DNA of 64,000 nt from an uncultured Alteromonadaceae bacterium (GCA_913056495.1 CAJXMO010000008.1:119758-183757); one strand, 5' to 3'; positions 29,955 through 40,686 are shown, counted from the first letter of the stretch. Program-made: numbers and translations. The notes: generated from the sequence alone by a model not told the origin.

Positions 29955-32690
29955 ATGTCAGAAGTATCAATTGATAAACTTGCCACAGACGTAGGTACAT
30001 CAGTCGAAAAATTAGTTCAGCAATTTGCAGAGGCTGGGATCACTAAATCTATCGACAGCCAGGTAAGCGAAGATGAAAAGCAAACATTGCTTGAACATTT
30101 AAATAAACAGCATGGTGGTCAGGCTAATGTAGCTAAGCCTAATAAAATGACTTTACAGCGTAAAACAAAAAGTACGCTCAGCGTGTCCGGTAGTCACGGT
30201 AAGTCAAAATCTGTGCAAGTTGAGGTTCGTAAAAAAAGAACTTACGTGAAAGCAAGTGAGCTAGATCAGCAAAAACAAGCTGAAGAAGAAGCTAAAGCAG
30301 CTGAAGAGCAAGCTAAACAGGAAGCTGAAGCAAAAGCTAAGCAAGAAGCAGAAGCGCAAGCTAAGCGTGAAGCTGAAGCAAAAGCCAAGCAAGAAGCAGA
30401 AGCTAAGGCTAAGCGTGAAGCGGAAGCTAAAAACACGGCTGTAGTAGATGAAGATAAAAAGCCATCTGCTGATAAAGAGTTAAAAACACCTTCAAGCAAG
30501 GTTGCTCACACTAAAGTTAATACAGAATCTGCTCAACCAGCGCGTAAAAAGCACGTTGAAACAGCAGAAGAAATCGCTTTACGAGAGAAAAAAGAAGCTG
30601 AAGAGAAACGTAAAGCAGAAGAAGAAGCTGAGCGTATTGCTTTGGAAGCGAAAAAACTTGCTGAAGAGAATGCTGAACGTTGGGCTGCGGAAGACGAGCG
30701 TCGTAAAGCGGCTGAAAAAGAAGATGTTCATATTCATAGCTCGCGTTATGCACAAGAAGCTGAAGCTGAAAAAGACAGACAAGAAGAAAAATCTTCACGT
30801 CGTCGTAAGAAAAAAGCATCTAAAAAAGATGAAGAAGCTGAAGCGAAGAGCAGTAGCCGCGCGCCTAAAGGCAAGCGCAAGAAAGTATTTACGCCTAAAA
30901 ATATGCAACATAGTTTCCAAAAACCAGTTGCGCCAACTGAACGTGAAGTCAAAATTGGTGAAACCATCACTGTGGCTGACTTAGCCTCTAAGATGGCTGT
31001 AAAAGGCGTTGAAGTTGTTAAAGCTATGATGAAAATGGGTGCTATGGTAACCATTAATCAGGTTATCGATCAGGAAACTGCATTATTAGTCGTAGAAGAA
31101 ATGGGTCACAAAGGCGTCGCAGTAAGTGAAAACGCGATGGAAGAAGATCTGTTAGCAAACCGTGGTGAACAAACTGAAGTGAAGCGTCGTCCACCGGTAG
31201 TGACTGTAATGGGTCACGTAGACCATGGTAAAACGTCATTGCTTGATTATATTCGTCGCGCAAAAGTTGCAACAGGCGAAGCTGGCGGTATTACACAGCA
31301 CATAGGTGCTTATCATGTGGAAACCGAGCAAGGCATGATTTCATTCCTGGATACACCGGGACACGCCGCGTTTACTTCAATGCGTGCACGTGGTGCGAAA
31401 GCGACAGATATCGTTATTTTGGTGGTTGCAGCGGATGATGGTGTAATGCCTCAGACAATTGAAGCGATTCAGCATGCTAAAGCTGCTGAGGTGCCAATTG
31501 TTGTTGCTGTGAACAAAGTTGATAAAGAAGAAACTGACCTTGAACGTGTTAAAACTGAGTTATCTCAACATGATGTCATTTCGGAAGAATGGGGTGGTGA
31601 CATCCAGTTCTGTTACGTATCAGCTAAAACCGGCCAGGGCATTGATGAATTGTTAGAAGCTGTATTACTACAATCTGAAATTTTAGATTTGGATACAGTA
31701 CATGACGGTTTAGCGTCTGGTGTTGTTGTTGAGTCTCGTCTGGATAAAGGTCGCGGTCCGGTTGCCAGTATTTTGGTTCAATCTGGTAAGCTGAAAAAAG
31801 GCGATATCATTCTGTGTGGATTAGAATACGGTCGTATTCGTGCAATGAAAGATGAAAACGGTCAGGATATCGAAGAAGCTGGTCCGTCTATTCCGGTCGA
31901 AATTCTGGGTCTTTCAGGTGTCCCTCAGGCAGGTGATGAAGCAACGGCTGTACGTGATGAGAAAAAAGCACGTGAAGTATCTCTTAAACGTCAGGGTAAA
32001 TTCCGTGAAGTTAAGCTTGCTCGTCAGCAGAAATCTAAGTTAGAGAACATGTTCTCAGATATGACTGAAGGTGATGTTAAAGAGCTTAACCTGGTTGTTA
32101 AATCTGATGTACAGGGTTCACTTGAAGCGATTTCTGATTCATTGAATAAACTTTCAACAGATGAAGTTCGAGTTAAAATTATCGGCTCAGGTGTTGGTGG
32201 TATTACCGAAACGGATGCTACATTAGCCGCCGCTTCTAATGCTATTATTTTAGGCTTTAATGTTCGTGCTGATGCGACAGCGCGTCGTCTAATTGAAGCT
32301 GAAAGCATAGAATTAAGATACTATAGTGTTATCTACGACTTGTTAGATGAAGTGAAGAAAGCCATGAGTGGTATGCTTGATCCTGAATTCAAGCAGGAAA
32401 TCATTGGTTTAGCTGAAGTTCGTGACGTATTCAAATCACCTAAGATTGGTGCTATCGCAGGTTGTATGGTTACTGAAGGCCTGATAAAACGTAATAACCC
32501 AATTCGAGTATTACGTGATAACATTGTTATTTATGAAGGCGAGCTTGAATCATTACGTCGCTTTAAAGATGATGTTAATGAAGTTCGTAATGGTACTGAG
32601 TGTGGTATCGGGGTTAAAAACTACAATGATGTTCGCGTTGGCGATATGATTGAGGTATTTGAAACAGTTGAAGTTAAACGTCAACTGTAA
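29955..32690 (+). CDS. infB: Translation initiation factor IF-2
   Basis: 911 residues. Recruits fMet-tRNA to the 30S subunit. The N-terminal IF2N module is followed by a highly charged, alanine/lysine/glutamate-rich linker (about 90-320) that includes a near-repetitive block around 110-158. Then a second IF2N module (about 335-385) and the GTPase (G1 [13 protein letters not shown]3 DTPGHAAF, G4 NKVD), followed by the beta-barrel and C-terminal fMet-tRNA domains. Length is slightly above the E. coli form (890). Internal starts giving shorter isoforms, as in E. coli, are possible but not shown. Confidence 0.97.
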   Translation: MSEVSIDKLATDVGTSVEKLVQQFAEAGITKSIDSQVSEDEKQTLLEHLNKQHGGQANVAKPNKMTLQRKTKSTLSVSGSHGKSKSVQVEVRKKRTYVKASELDQQKQAEEEAKAAEEQAKQEAEAKAKQEAEAQAKREAEAKAKQEAEAKAKREAEAKNTAVVDEDKKPSADKELKTPSSKVAHTKVNTESAQPARKKHVETAEEIALREKKEAEEKRKAEEEAERIALEAKKLAEENAERWAAEDERRKAAEKEDVHIHSSRYAQEAEAEKDRQEEKSSRRRKKKASKKDEEAEAKSSSRAPKGKRKKVFTPKNMQHSFQKPVAPTEREVKIGETITVADLASKMAVKGVEVVKAMMKMGAMVTINQVIDQETALLVVEEMGHKGVAVSENAMEEDLLANRGEQTEVKRRPPVVTVMGHVDHGKTSLLDYIRRAKVATGEAGGITQHIGAYHVETEQGMISFLDTPGHAAFTSMRARGAKATDIVILVVAADDGVMPQTIEAIQHAKAAEVPIVVAVNKVDKEETDLERVKTELSQHDVISEEWGGDIQFCYVSAKTGQGIDELLEAVLLQSEILDLDTVHDGLASGVVVESRLDKGRGPVASILVQSGKLKKGDIILCGLEYGRIRAMKDENGQDIEEAGPSIPVEILGLSGVPQAGDEATAVRDEKKAREVSLKRQGKFREVKLARQQKSKLENMFSDMTEGDVKELNLVVKSDVQGSLEAISDSLNKLSTDEVRVKIIGSGVGGITETDATLAAASNAIILGFNVRADATARRLIEAESIELRYYSVIYDLLDEVKKAMSGMLDPEFKQEIIGLAEVRDVFKSPKIGAIAGCMVTEGLIKRNNPIRVLRDNIVIYEGELESLRRFKDDVNEVRNGTECGIGVKNYNDVRVGDMIEVFETVEVKRQL

Positions 32691-32707
32691 GCCCAAAAAG
32701 CTTTGAG

Positions 32708-32734
32708 TAAAAAAGGGCCGCAAGGCCCTTTTTT
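32708..32734 (+). terminator. Terminator-like hairpin between infB and rbfA
   Basis: Stem of about 9 bp (AAAAGGGCC with its complement) around a 5-base loop, then a T run. Partial termination here would lower rbfA-truB relative to infB. Confidence 0.8.
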
Positions 32735-32776
32735 GTTTATACTGAAATTGCAGTATTTTTAGATTAGGTAAATCAA

Positions 32777-33181
32777 ATGGCTAGAGATTTTTCTCGAGCG
32801 GAGCGAGTCGCTCAGCAAATTCAAAAAGAGGTCGCGCAAATCCTGCAACGCGATCTGAAAGATCCGCGTATCGGCATGGTAACAGTGTCTGCCGTTGAGG
32901 TTTCAAGAGATTTAGCTTACGCAAAAATCTTTATCTCAGCATTATTACAAGAAGACGAAAAAGCAGAATTAGCAGTTAAACAGCTTAATGAGAGTGCGCC
33001 TTTTGTTCGTTCTTTACTGGCAAAGTCGATGCGTATGCGGGTTGTTCCGAGTATTAAATTTTATTTAGATACGAGTGTCAATGAAGGTCTGCGTATGTCT
33101 AAATTGGTAGATGATGCAATCGCTTCAGATAACCGAAAGGCGAAGTCAGATTCAACGGACGAGGACGACTCAGTTGAATAA
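32777..33181 (+). CDS. rbfA: Ribosome-binding factor A
   Basis: 134 residues. A KH-like 30S assembly and cold-shock factor. Family motifs: [40 protein letters not shown] and the helix [13 protein letters not shown]. An acidic, flexible tail follows. Its final codons contain the truB start and its upstream GAGGA. Confidence 0.95.
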   Translation: MARDFSRAERVAQQIQKEVAQILQRDLKDPRIGMVTVSAVEVSRDLAYAKIFISALLQEDEKAELAVKQLNESAPFVRSLLAKSMRMRVVPSIKFYLDTSVNEGLRMSKLVDDAIASDNRKAKSDSTDEDDSVE

Positions 33182-34094
33182 AAAAGTAAAATTCAGACCG
33201 TTAAACGGGATAATTTTATTAGATAAAGCCAAAGGTATTTCAAGTAACAGAGCCTTGCAGAATATGCGCTTTTTGTTTCAGGCACAAAAAGCCGGACACA
33301 CAGGCGCATTAGACCCTTTGGCGACCGGTCTATTACCGATTTGTTTTGGTGAAGCCACTAAATTCAGTCAATACTTATTAGACGCCGATAAAACATATCA
33401 GGTTGTCGCTAAGTTAGGTGAGCGTACAACGACCTCTGATGCTGAAGGTGAAGTGGTTGAAACCTGCTCTGTTGATGTCACTGAAGATACGGTAATAGAA
33501 GAAGCGTTAAAATTTAAAGGCATTTCTGACCAACAACCTTCAATTTATTCCGCGCTAAAGTATGAGGGCAGGCCTTTATACTATTACGCGCGAAAAGGTA
33601 TCGAAGTACCCAGACCTGTGCGTCAGATAGAAGTGTATTCAATTTCAGTTGATGAAATTAATTTACCTTATGTCACTATGACAATCGCCTGCTCAAAAGG
33701 TACTTATATTCGAACTATTGTAGATGACTTGGGCGAAAATTTAGGTTGCGGTGCACATGTCACTGAGTTAAGGCGTACTCAAATTGCTGGCTTTGACAGC
33801 AGTAAAATGAAAACGGCTGAGGCTTTTGAGGTTTTATCTGCAGAACAGAGAGATAAACTGATTGATAATGCCGATGCGGGAATTCAGCACATCCCGGTTT
33901 TAACACTTGAACCTGAATTGGTTGAGCGGCTCAGACATGGACAGAGGTTTGTTTTGCCACAGCAAGCTTCTGGGATATATCGGGTTTATGCCGGACAAGA
34001 AGCCGTCTTTCTTGGAATCGCTGAAGTCGATGATAAGAAAGTCGTACGCTCAAAACGTCTGTTAAATACCGCAAAATCCCTGACTGAATTGTAA
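33174..34094 (+). CDS. truB: tRNA pseudouridine(55) synthase
   Basis: 306 residues from the TTG at 33174, which overlaps the rbfA stop by 8 bases and has GAGG nine bases upstream. A longer frame from 33111 lies inside rbfA and lacks family similarity. It isomerises U55 in the T loop of nearly all elongator tRNAs. The catalytic Asp is in [15 protein letters not shown]; further motifs are [18 protein letters not shown] and [15 protein letters not shown]. The C-terminal PUA-like domain is present. Confidence 0.95.
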   Translation: MNKKVKFRPLNGIILLDKAKGISSNRALQNMRFLFQAQKAGHTGALDPLATGLLPICFGEATKFSQYLLDADKTYQVVAKLGERTTTSDAEGEVVETCSVDVTEDTVIEEALKFKGISDQQPSIYSALKYEGRPLYYYARKGIEVPRPVRQIEVYSISVDEINLPYVTMTIACSKGTYIRTIVDDLGENLGCGAHVTELRRTQIAGFDSSKMKTAEAFEVLSAEQRDKLIDNADAGIQHIPVLTLEPELVERLRHGQRFVLPQQASGIYRVYAGQEAVFLGIAEVDDKKVVRSKRLLNTAKSLTEL

Positions 34095-34153
34095 AAATAA
34101 CGACTAGAAAACAATGTGTTAACCCGAGTGTAGGTTAAATCGTTTATCTATGC

Positions 34154-34188
34154 TTGTAATTTAAGCTTATTCGGGTAAAATTCGCGCC
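34154..34188 (+). promoter_or_regulatory. Candidate sigma-70 promoter of rpsO with CGCG discriminator
   Basis: TTGTAA (34154-34159), 16 bases, then TAAAAT (34176-34181), followed after one base by CGCGCC. It gives a leader of nearly 90 bases before rpsO. Confidence 0.55.
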
Positions 34189-34225
34189 TCACGATTTAAG
34201 CTTGTTATTCAAACTTAGATCTTCT

Positions 34226-34260
34226 AGGTTTGCTGGATTAGTGATCGGCAAACCCTAATT
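34226..34260 (+). promoter_or_regulatory. Candidate S15-responsive pseudoknot in the rpsO leader
   Basis: Stem 1 pairs 34227-34233 with 34248-34254 (7 bp). Loop bases 34237-34241 (ATTAG) can pair with the five bases directly after stem 1, 34255-34259 (CTAAT), giving an H-type pseudoknot that ends five bases before the GGAG ribosome site. E. coli rpsO is autoregulated through a pseudoknot at its ribosome site; similarity of function is inferred. Confidence 0.55.
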
Positions 34261-34274
34261 ATTTGGAGTATATT

Positions 34275-34544
34275 ATGTCACTAACTGCTGCAGAAAAAGC
34301 TGCAATCGTAGCTGATTACGCAACTGCTGAAGGCGATACAGGTTCACCAGAAGTTCAGGTTGCTTTATTAACGCATCGTATCAACAAATTACAAGGTCAT
34401 TTTTCTGATCACAAGAAAGATCACCATTCACGTCGTGGTTTAATCCGTATGGTTAACTCTCGTCGTAGTTTGTTAGATTACTTAAAGCGTAAAGACGTTG
34501 AGCGTTACAGTGCTTTAATCAAACGTTTAGGTTTACGTCGTTAA
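34275..34544 (+). CDS. rpsO: 30S ribosomal protein S15
   Basis: 89 residues from the ATG at 34275, seven bases after GGAG. A TTG at 34263 in the same frame lies within the ribosome site and is not used. Four-helix primary rRNA-binding protein of the platform: [20 protein letters not shown], then [22 protein letters not shown] and LIKRLGLRR. It is followed by a very strong terminator and then pnp, as in E. coli. Confidence 0.97.
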   Translation: MSLTAAEKAAIVADYATAEGDTGSPEVQVALLTHRINKLQGHFSDHKKDHHSRRGLIRMVNSRRSLLDYLKRKDVERYSALIKRLGLRR

Positions 34545-34568
34545 TTCGTCGTCAATCGAAAAAATTTG

Positions 34569-34600
34569 AAAAAAAAGGGCCTTTTGGCCCTTTTTTTTTG
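34569..34600 (+). terminator. Strong Rho-independent terminator of rpsO
   Basis: Stem of A-rich 5' arm plus GGGCC with its complement, TTTT loop, and a run of nine T. It separates rpsO from pnp. Confidence 0.88.
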
Positions 34601-34642
34601 TTTATCTGCACAACTTCTGTACTTATTTGCTAAATTGTTCCG

Positions 34643-34648
34643 TATAAT
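34643..34648 (+). promoter_or_regulatory. Candidate -10 box of pnp
   Basis: TATAAT 55 bases before the pnp start. No strong -35 box at the right distance. Confidence 0.4.
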
Positions 34649-34702
34649 GATGCACGAAATTTAAAGACAAAATGCAAAAAGTAAGCGTAAAGGAAAATAA
34701 TA

Positions 34703-36820
34703 GTGACTCCAATAACTAAATCCTTCCAATATGGTCAACATGAGATCACATTGGAAACAGGCGTAGTAGCAAGACAAGCAACCGCAGCCGTAATGGCAAG
34801 TATGGACGACACAACTGTTTTAGTCAGTGTTGTTGCAAAAAAAGAATCTGAGCCAGGACGTGACTTTTTCCCTCTGACAGTAAACTACCAAGAAAAGACT
34901 TACGCAGCGGGTAAAATCCCAGGTGGTTTCTTTAAGCGTGAAGGTCGTCCAAGTGAAGGCGAAACTTTAACAGCACGTTTAATCGACCGTCCGATTCGCC
35001 CTTTATTTCCAAAAGATTTTACCAATGATGTGCAAATCATCATTACCGTAATGTCAGCGAATCCTGAAATTCCTGCTGACATTATCTCGTTAGTTGGTGT
35101 ATCAGCAGCTCTATCTATTGCGGGTATTCCATTCCAAGGCCCAATTGGTGCAGCGCGTGTTGGTTATAAAGATGGCCAGTATATGCTCAACCCGTTAACC
35201 AGTGAATTAGCCACTTCTGATTTAGATTTAGTTGTTGCCGGTACTGAAAACGCAGTATTAATGGTTGAATCAGAAGCAGCGATTTTATCTGAAGATACTA
35301 TGTTGGGTGCAGTTATGTACGGTCATGAGCAAATGCAGGCCGTTGTAGATAACATTAAAGAGTTCGCTGCTGAAGTAAATACGCCGGCAATGAATTGGCA
35401 GCCGGAACCAGTTGATACTGTATTGGTTGAAAAAGTAACCGCTTTATCTCAGGAAGGTTTTGTTCAGGCTTATCAAATTGCTGACAAAATTGAGCGTAAA
35501 GATGCAGCATCAGCCGTTAAAGAAAAAGCATTAGCTGCTTTAGTTGAAGAAAACGCAGAAATTGATACTGGTTTAGTGGGTGATATCTTAAGCTCTGTTG
35601 AGAAGAAGGTAGTACGTAGCCGAATTATTGCAGGCGAACCTCGTATTGATGGTCGTGATCCAACTATGGTTCGTGCACTTGACGTGCGCACTGGTGTATT
35701 ACCAAGAACACACGGTTCAGCATTATTTACGCGTGGTGAAACTCAGGCGATGGTTGTTGCAACCTTAGGTACTGAGCGCGATGCACAAAACGTAGAAGAT
35801 TTAACTGGCGATAAAAAAGATAATTTCTTATTCCACTACAACTTCCCTCCATACAGTGTCGGTGAAACGGGTATGGTTGGTTCACCTAAGCGCCGTGAAA
35901 TTGGTCATGGTCGTTTAGCTAAGCGTGGTGTTGCGGCGGTTATGCCAAGTACGGCAGAATTCCCGTACACAGTACGTGTAGTTTCTGAAATTACTGAATC
36001 TAATGGTTCAAGTTCAATGGCATCTGTTTGTGGTTCATCATTAGCATTAATGGATGCGGGTGTTCCAATTAAAGCTTCTGTTGCGGGTATTGCAATGGGC
36101 TTGGTTAAAGAGGGTGAGAACTTTGTTGTTCTTTCTGACATCTTAGGTGATGAAGACCACTTAGGTGATATGGACTTTAAAGTAGCAGGTTCTACTGAAG
36201 GTATTACTGCACTTCAAATGGATATCAAAATTGAAGGTATCACCAAAGAAATCATGCAAATTGCTTTAAATCAGGCAAAAGCAGCTCGTCTACATATTCT
36301 GAATGTAATGGATGATGCAATTGGTGGTCACCGTGAAGAAGTATCTGAATTTGCACCTCGTATTTACACGATTAAGATCAATCAGGACAAAATCCGTGAT
36401 GTTATCGGTAAAGGTGGCGCAACGATTCGTCAGTTAACTGAAGAAACAGATACGACGATTGAAATCGAAGAAGACGGTACAGTTAAAATTGCGGCAACCG
36501 GCAAAGATAAAGCAGATGCTGCGATTGAGCGTATTAAAACGATTACCGCTGAAGTTGAAGTTGGCGCAATTTATAATGGTAAAGTCATGCGTTGTGTTGA
36601 CTTTGGTGCTTTTGTTGAAATCTTACCGGGTAAAGAAGGTCTGGTTCATATTTCACAAATTGCCGAAGAGCGTGTTAACGCGGTTTCTGACTACCTGTCT
36701 CAAGGTCAGCAGGTTAAAGTTAAAGTACTTGAAATTGACCGTCAGGGTCGCGTACGTTTAACGATGAAAGGTCTTGAAGAAAAGCCGGCTGAAGAAGCTG
36801 CGCCAGAGCAAGACGCTTAA
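34703..36820 (+). CDS. pnp: Polyribonucleotide nucleotidyltransferase (PNPase)
   Basis: 705 residues, starting at GTG with AAAGGA eight bases upstream. Phosphorolytic 3'-5' exoribonuclease and degradosome component. Two RNase PH domains (about 1-230 and 310-550; the first has [21 protein letters not shown], the second [13 protein letters not shown] and [12 protein letters not shown] without its F), a KH domain with [18 protein letters not shown] (about 555-615), and an S1 domain with [18 protein letters not shown] (about 622-692). Normal length for the family. Confidence 0.97.
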   Translation: MTPITKSFQYGQHEITLETGVVARQATAAVMASMDDTTVLVSVVAKKESEPGRDFFPLTVNYQEKTYAAGKIPGGFFKREGRPSEGETLTARLIDRPIRPLFPKDFTNDVQIIITVMSANPEIPADIISLVGVSAALSIAGIPFQGPIGAARVGYKDGQYMLNPLTSELATSDLDLVVAGTENAVLMVESEAAILSEDTMLGAVMYGHEQMQAVVDNIKEFAAEVNTPAMNWQPEPVDTVLVEKVTALSQEGFVQAYQIADKIERKDAASAVKEKALAALVEENAEIDTGLVGDILSSVEKKVVRSRIIAGEPRIDGRDPTMVRALDVRTGVLPRTHGSALFTRGETQAMVVATLGTERDAQNVEDLTGDKKDNFLFHYNFPPYSVGETGMVGSPKRREIGHGRLAKRGVAAVMPSTAEFPYTVRVVSEITESNGSSSMASVCGSSLALMDAGVPIKASVAGIAMGLVKEGENFVVLSDILGDEDHLGDMDFKVAGSTEGITALQMDIKIEGITKEIMQIALNQAKAARLHILNVMDDAIGGHREEVSEFAPRIYTIKINQDKIRDVIGKGGATIRQLTEETDTTIEIEEDGTVKIAATGKDKADAAIERIKTITAEVEVGAIYNGKVMRCVDFGAFVEILPGKEGLVHISQIAEERVNAVSDYLSQGQQVKVKVLEIDRQGRVRLTMKGLEEKPAEEAAPEQDA

Positions 36821-36849
36821 AGCAAATAAATACAATTTATTTGCTTATC

Positions 36850-36885
36850 AAAAGCCGTTTAGCTAAAGCTAAGCGGCTTTTTTGT
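36850..36885 (+). terminator. Rho-independent terminator of pnp
   Basis: 14-bp stem with a single G-T pair (36850-36863 with 36868-36881), 4-base loop and a T run. Its A-rich 5' side allows it to work for the converging sap operon too. Confidence 0.88.
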
Positions 36886-36997
36886 TTTTGGTTTTTAACG
36901 TATCTGTAGACAGCTACTAACAGGCTTTTATTATCAGCAATTAATCGCATTGAATGAATAAACGCCCGCCAAACGTTCCGACTCAGTTTATAAGCCT

Positions 36998-37777
36998 TTA
37001 AGATTTTCGCAGCATTTGCTGAGAATAAAGCAGTTTTTGAGTTAGTGTATGGCGCGGAGATTTTAGAATATCGAGTGTTTTTCCCTGTTCGACGACTTTG
37101 CCATCTTGCATCACAAAAATCTGGTCACTGATATGTTTTACAATATTTAGATTATGTGAAACGAATATATAAGCGATACCGAAGGTTTGCTGAAGCTCTA
37201 ATAATAAGTTGACCATTTGTGAACGGGTCGAGGGGTCCATGGCTGCAAATGGTTTGTCAGCAACAATAATTTTAGGATCCAGAATCAGTGCCCGGGCGAG
37301 TGCAACACGTTGCTTTTGACCGCTGGATAACATATGCGGATAATGCCACATATAATCTGATAATAAACCAACACGGGCGAGTGTTTTTTTAACTTTGTCT
37401 TCTCGTTCTATAGCGGTTAGATTGGTATTCAGTTTTAACGGTTCTTCCAAAATTTGCCCGATGGATAAACTCGGATTCAGAGATGTTGCCGGATCCTGAA
37501 ATATCATACGGATGTGACTACATCTTTCTTTGTGAGCCTTGGTATAAAGCGCTTGCCCGTCGAGAAGAATTTCACCGGTAGATGGCATCTCTGCTCCGGC
37601 TAAGAGTTTAGCCAGCGTTGATTTACCTGAGCCGGTTTCACCGACAATGGCCAGTGTCTGATATGCATCTATCGAAAAACTGATTTTCTCTAATGCCGTT
37701 ACTTTTTTAACCTTCCACGGCAAAATCCGTTTGTTATAGGTTTTGGATAAGTCATTTACTTCTAATAGGACAGACAT
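36998..37777 (-). CDS. sapF: Peptide ABC transporter ATP-binding protein SapF, catalytic glutamate replaced by lysine
   Basis: 259 residues from the ATG at 37777, four bases after the sapD stop; a longer frame from 37837 overlaps sapD. Walker A is AIVGETGSGKSTLAKLLAG, the signature is LSSGQKQRVALARAL, and the switch histidine is in FVSHNLNI. The Walker B segment reads IIVADKPFAAMD: the residue after Asp should be the catalytic Glu but is Lys175 (codon 37253-37255, AAA in place of GAA). With a canonical SapD this predicts an asymmetric ATPase pair. Last gene of pspF-sapABCDF. Confidence 0.92.
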   Translation of the reverse strand: MSVLLEVNDLSKTYNKRILPWKVKKVTALEKISFSIDAYQTLAIVGETGSGKSTLAKLLAGAEMPSTGEILLDGQALYTKAHKERCSHIRMIFQDPATSLNPSLSIGQILEEPLKLNTNLTAIEREDKVKKTLARVGLLSDYMWHYPHMLSSGQKQRVALARALILDPKIIVADKPFAAMDPSTRSQMVNLLLELQQTFGIAYIFVSHNLNIVKHISDQIFVMQDGKVVEQGKTLDILKSPRHTLTQKLLYSQQMLRKS

Positions 37778-37781
37778 ATAT

Positions 37782-38765
37782 TTAATCCAAATTGATCGGG
37801 TGATGGCAGCTAAACAAATGACCTTTGAGTTTGACACTTTTTGGCGTCACAACACATTCTTTCTGGGCTCTCGGGCATCTGGGGCCAAGTCGGCAGCCTA
37901 TCGGTAAATGCTGAAGTGGCGGTGTTGAGCCAGGCAAGGTTTGTAGTCTGGATTTTGGCCTAGTATCAGTATTAAATTTAGGGATACTGGTAAACAGGTT
38001 TTCAGTGTACGGGTGATAAGGGCGTTTTAATAAGTCTCTGACCGAGCCGGATTCAACACTTTGTCCACTGTATAGCAGCGTCATTTCTTGTGCATAATTG
38101 ATAACAGATTCGAGATCATGGGTAATCAATAATACTGACATGTTTTTTTGGGTATTGAGCTTTTGCAGTAAACGCATTATCTGTATTTTAGTCGTGCTTT
38201 CCATTGCATCGGTCGGTTCATCTGCGATTAAAAGCTTGGGGCTACGGATGATCGCCATGGCTATCATCACTTTTTGGCATAAGCCCTCTGAAAGCTCATG
38301 TGGATAGCTCTCATAACATTGTTGATAATGTTTAATACCAACCTTGATCAGTAAGTTTTTCGCAATCTGTAGCCTTTCCTGACGTCTGCTCCAGATACTG
38401 CCCTGAAATTCAGATTTAGGAATCACTTCGTTTATCTGTTCACCAATGGTCACGGTCGGATCCAGGCTTCGGCTAGGCTCCTGAAAGATCATTGCCATAT
38501 CCCGATTGATAATTTGCCGGCGTTTCTCTTCTGATAGCTTTAATAAATCTTCACCCTGCCAAAACATTCGATCGGCCTGAACTGTCCATTTTTCAGAAAG
38601 CGTACCCGTCAGTGCCTTCGCAAATAAGGATTTTCCTGATCCGGTTTCACCCACCAGTCCGTGAATAGAGCCATCACGCATGGATAAACTCATTTTATCA
38701 ATGGCATTAACATCGAGCGTATCATTATTGAGTTTTACCGTGAGGTTGCGAACATCTAATAACAT
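37782..38765 (-). CDS. sapD: Peptide ABC transporter ATP-binding protein SapD
   Basis: 327 residues. Walker A GLVGETGSGKSLFAKALTG, signature LSEGLCQKVMIAMAI, and Walker B LLIADEPTDAME with its Glu intact. The C-terminal oligopeptide-type extension has LPIGCRLGPRCPRAQKEC, the cysteine-rich motif of Opp/Dpp/Sap ATPases that may hold an iron-sulfur cluster. It powers the SapBC permease together with SapF. In enterobacteria and Haemophilus, Sap proteins are linked to antimicrobial-peptide resistance, K+ uptake and putrescine export. Confidence 0.94.
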   Translation of the reverse strand: MLLDVRNLTVKLNNDTLDVNAIDKMSLSMRDGSIHGLVGETGSGKSLFAKALTGTLSEKWTVQADRMFWQGEDLLKLSEEKRRQIINRDMAMIFQEPSRSLDPTVTIGEQINEVIPKSEFQGSIWSRRQERLQIAKNLLIKVGIKHYQQCYESYPHELSEGLCQKVMIAMAIIRSPKLLIADEPTDAMESTTKIQIMRLLQKLNTQKNMSVLLITHDLESVINYAQEMTLLYSGQSVESGSVRDLLKRPYHPYTENLFTSIPKFNTDTRPKSRLQTLPGSTPPLQHLPIGCRLGPRCPRAQKECVVTPKSVKLKGHLFSCHHPINLD

Positions 38766-38774
38766 GATTAAGCC

Positions 38775-39668
38775 CTATGATTCACTTCTGTGTTTAAGTG
38801 CATTACGCAAGCCATGGCCAACGGTATTCACTGATAATAGGCATAGAAACATGGTAATGCCGGGTAAAATAGCCAACCAGGAAGCGCGGTAAATCAAATC
38901 AATACTGTCTGATAACATAGCGCCCCACTCAGGTGAACCATGTTGTGCACCTAACCCCAAAAAGCCAAGTGCAGCGATATCCAGCATGGCGGCTGATACG
39001 GCCAGACTGTACTGAAGAATGATGCTTTCAATAATATTTGGAAAAATCGAGTTTTTCAGAATATGAAACTCAGACGCACCGTCGAGGCGGGCTGCCGTGA
39101 TATATTCTTTTTTCAATTCATCCCGGATAACAATCTGTGTGCGGTGCACGAATTGTGGGATCAGTACGAGTAATACGGCCCATATCGTATTGTTTAAACC
39201 TGGACCTAAAATGGCGACTATGACAACCGCTAACAGCAATGACGGGATGGATAAAATGGCATCTAACAAGTGATTAAAAATACTTGAACGAATTCCTTTA
39301 CTCATACCGGCCAATGCACCCAGGCTGACTCCAATGACCAAGGCACCGAATGCAACCAGCAGGCTAATACCAAATGTCAGGCTGGTGCCATGGATTAGGC
39401 GGGAAAACACATCCCGTCCTAGATCATCTGTGCCTAATAAAAAATGTACATTGCCAGCAGATTGCCATGACGGCGGCAGGAGTACATAGCCGGTATCTTG
39501 ATGATATGGGGAATAGGGGCTGATAAAAGGCCCAATCACAGCGACAAAAATAAAAAACATAACGATGCAAAAGCACACCCATGAAACATGATTTTGCTTG
39601 AATTTACCCCAAGCCTGTTGATAGGGGCCCGGATATTCTACTTCATTATAAATATCATTTTGTGGCAT
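38775..39668 (-). CDS. sapC: Peptide ABC transporter permease SapC
   Basis: 297 residues. An N-terminal membrane helix (about 30-50) with a short periplasmic part holding LLGTDDLGRDVFSRLIHG, characteristic of OppC/DppC/SapC permeases. Five further helices follow, with the cytoplasmic EAA-like coupling loop AARLDGASEFHILKNSIFPN. Its start overlaps the end of sapB by 14 bases. Confidence 0.94.
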   Translation of the reverse strand: MPQNDIYNEVEYPGPYQQAWGKFKQNHVSWVCFCIVMFFIFVAVIGPFISPYSPYHQDTGYVLLPPSWQSAGNVHFLLGTDDLGRDVFSRLIHGTSLTFGISLLVAFGALVIGVSLGALAGMSKGIRSSIFNHLLDAILSIPSLLLAVVIVAILGPGLNNTIWAVLLVLIPQFVHRTQIVIRDELKKEYITAARLDGASEFHILKNSIFPNIIESIILQYSLAVSAAMLDIAALGFLGLGAQHGSPEWGAMLSDSIDLIYRASWLAILPGITMFLCLLSVNTVGHGLRNALKHRSES

Positions 39669-40686
39669 TGAATTCTTTTCTCATCAACGGGTTAACCATC
39701 ATATGGGCGATTTCAAGTAAAACATTAATACTAATCATCATTGAAGCAACAATTAAAAGTGAAGCCTGAATCGCCGGGAAGTCACGCTGATAAATGGCTT
39801 CGATAATCCAGTTACCTATACCAGGCCAGGAAAAAATCACTTCTGTAATCATAGTACTGGTTACGAGTGTATTAAATAGCAAACCAAATTGGGGAATGAT
39901 AGGCAGCAAAGCATTTCTGAATACATGACGGGTGATTAGCTGCCAGCTGGTTAATCCTTTTGTCTGGGCCGCTTTTATATAAGGCATGCCCATAACATGA
40001 ATAACTGAGCTTCTCATCATGCCGATAACCAGTGTTGCCGGCAACACTGCCAGAGTTGCCGTTGGCAGAATCAGGTGACGCAGAGCATCTGTATAGACAT
40101 AGCTTTTATTCGCCAGATCGCTCAGGGCTATATCAACCAGTAAAAAGCCGGTAATAGAGGGTACCTCATATAAAAGCGTCAAACGACCAGACATAGGTAA
40201 CCAGTTCATATTCAAGGTAAAGATCAGTATAAATAGCAATCCCACCCAGAAAATCGGAATTGAATTTAATATGGTCGCAACCGAAAATATAATCCTGTCT
40301 ATTAAGCGGTTATTTTTGATTCCGGCAAGCAGCCCCAGTGGCAGGCCGAATACCAGGGTAACCAGTAAAGCATACAAGCTTAACTCAATAGACGCAGGTA
40401 AAACTCTTAAAAATTCATCTAGTATTGGCTTTTGCGAACTGAAAGAAACCCCAAAATCGCCATTAAATGAGCGTTTAAGATAAGCTAGATATTGCTCAAA
40501 ATAAGATTTATCTAAAGCCAGCGTTTGACTTAAATCCTGATATTCAGAATAAGTCAGACTGGGTTTGCCTGAAAAGTTAATAACAGGATCGCCTGGAAAT
40601 AAATGCCCCAGCGAAAATGACATAACACTGATGACAATGAGTGTCGTAAACAACAGGTTTATTCGGCGTAACAGGTATACAAACAT
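39655..40686 (-). CDS. sapB: Peptide ABC transporter permease SapB
   Basis: 343 residues. First helix LLFTTLIVISVMSFSLGHLFPGDP, as in OppB/DppB-type permeases, then about 100 periplasmic residues, five helices, and the coupling loop YIKAAQTKGLTSWQLITRH (EAA motif). Overlaps sapA by one base and sapC by 14. Partner of SapC in the inner membrane. Confidence 0.94.
   Translation of the reverse strand: MFVYLLRRINLLFTTLIVISVMSFSLGHLFPGDPVINFSGKPSLTYSEYQDLSQTLALDKSYFEQYLAYLKRSFNGDFGVSFSSQKPILDEFLRVLPASIELSLYALLVTLVFGLPLGLLAGIKNNRLIDRIIFSVATILNSIPIFWVGLLFILIFTLNMNWLPMSGRLTLLYEVPSITGFLLVDIALSDLANKSYVYTDALRHLILPTATLAVLPATLVIGMMRSSVIHVMGMPYIKAAQTKGLTSWQLITRHVFRNALLPIIPQFGLLFNTLVTSTMITEVIFSWPGIGNWIIEAIYQRDFPAIQASLLIVASMMISINVLLEIAHMMVNPLMRKEFNATK

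Noticed and set aside
30266..30499. Alanine/serine-rich minus-strand frame within infB
   Set aside because: A mirror of the repetitive lysine/glutamate codons of the IF-2 linker; not a gene.
33111..33173. Longer TruB beginning inside rbfA
   Set aside because: The extra residues come from another frame of rbfA; TTG 33174 with GAGG upstream fits TruB length.
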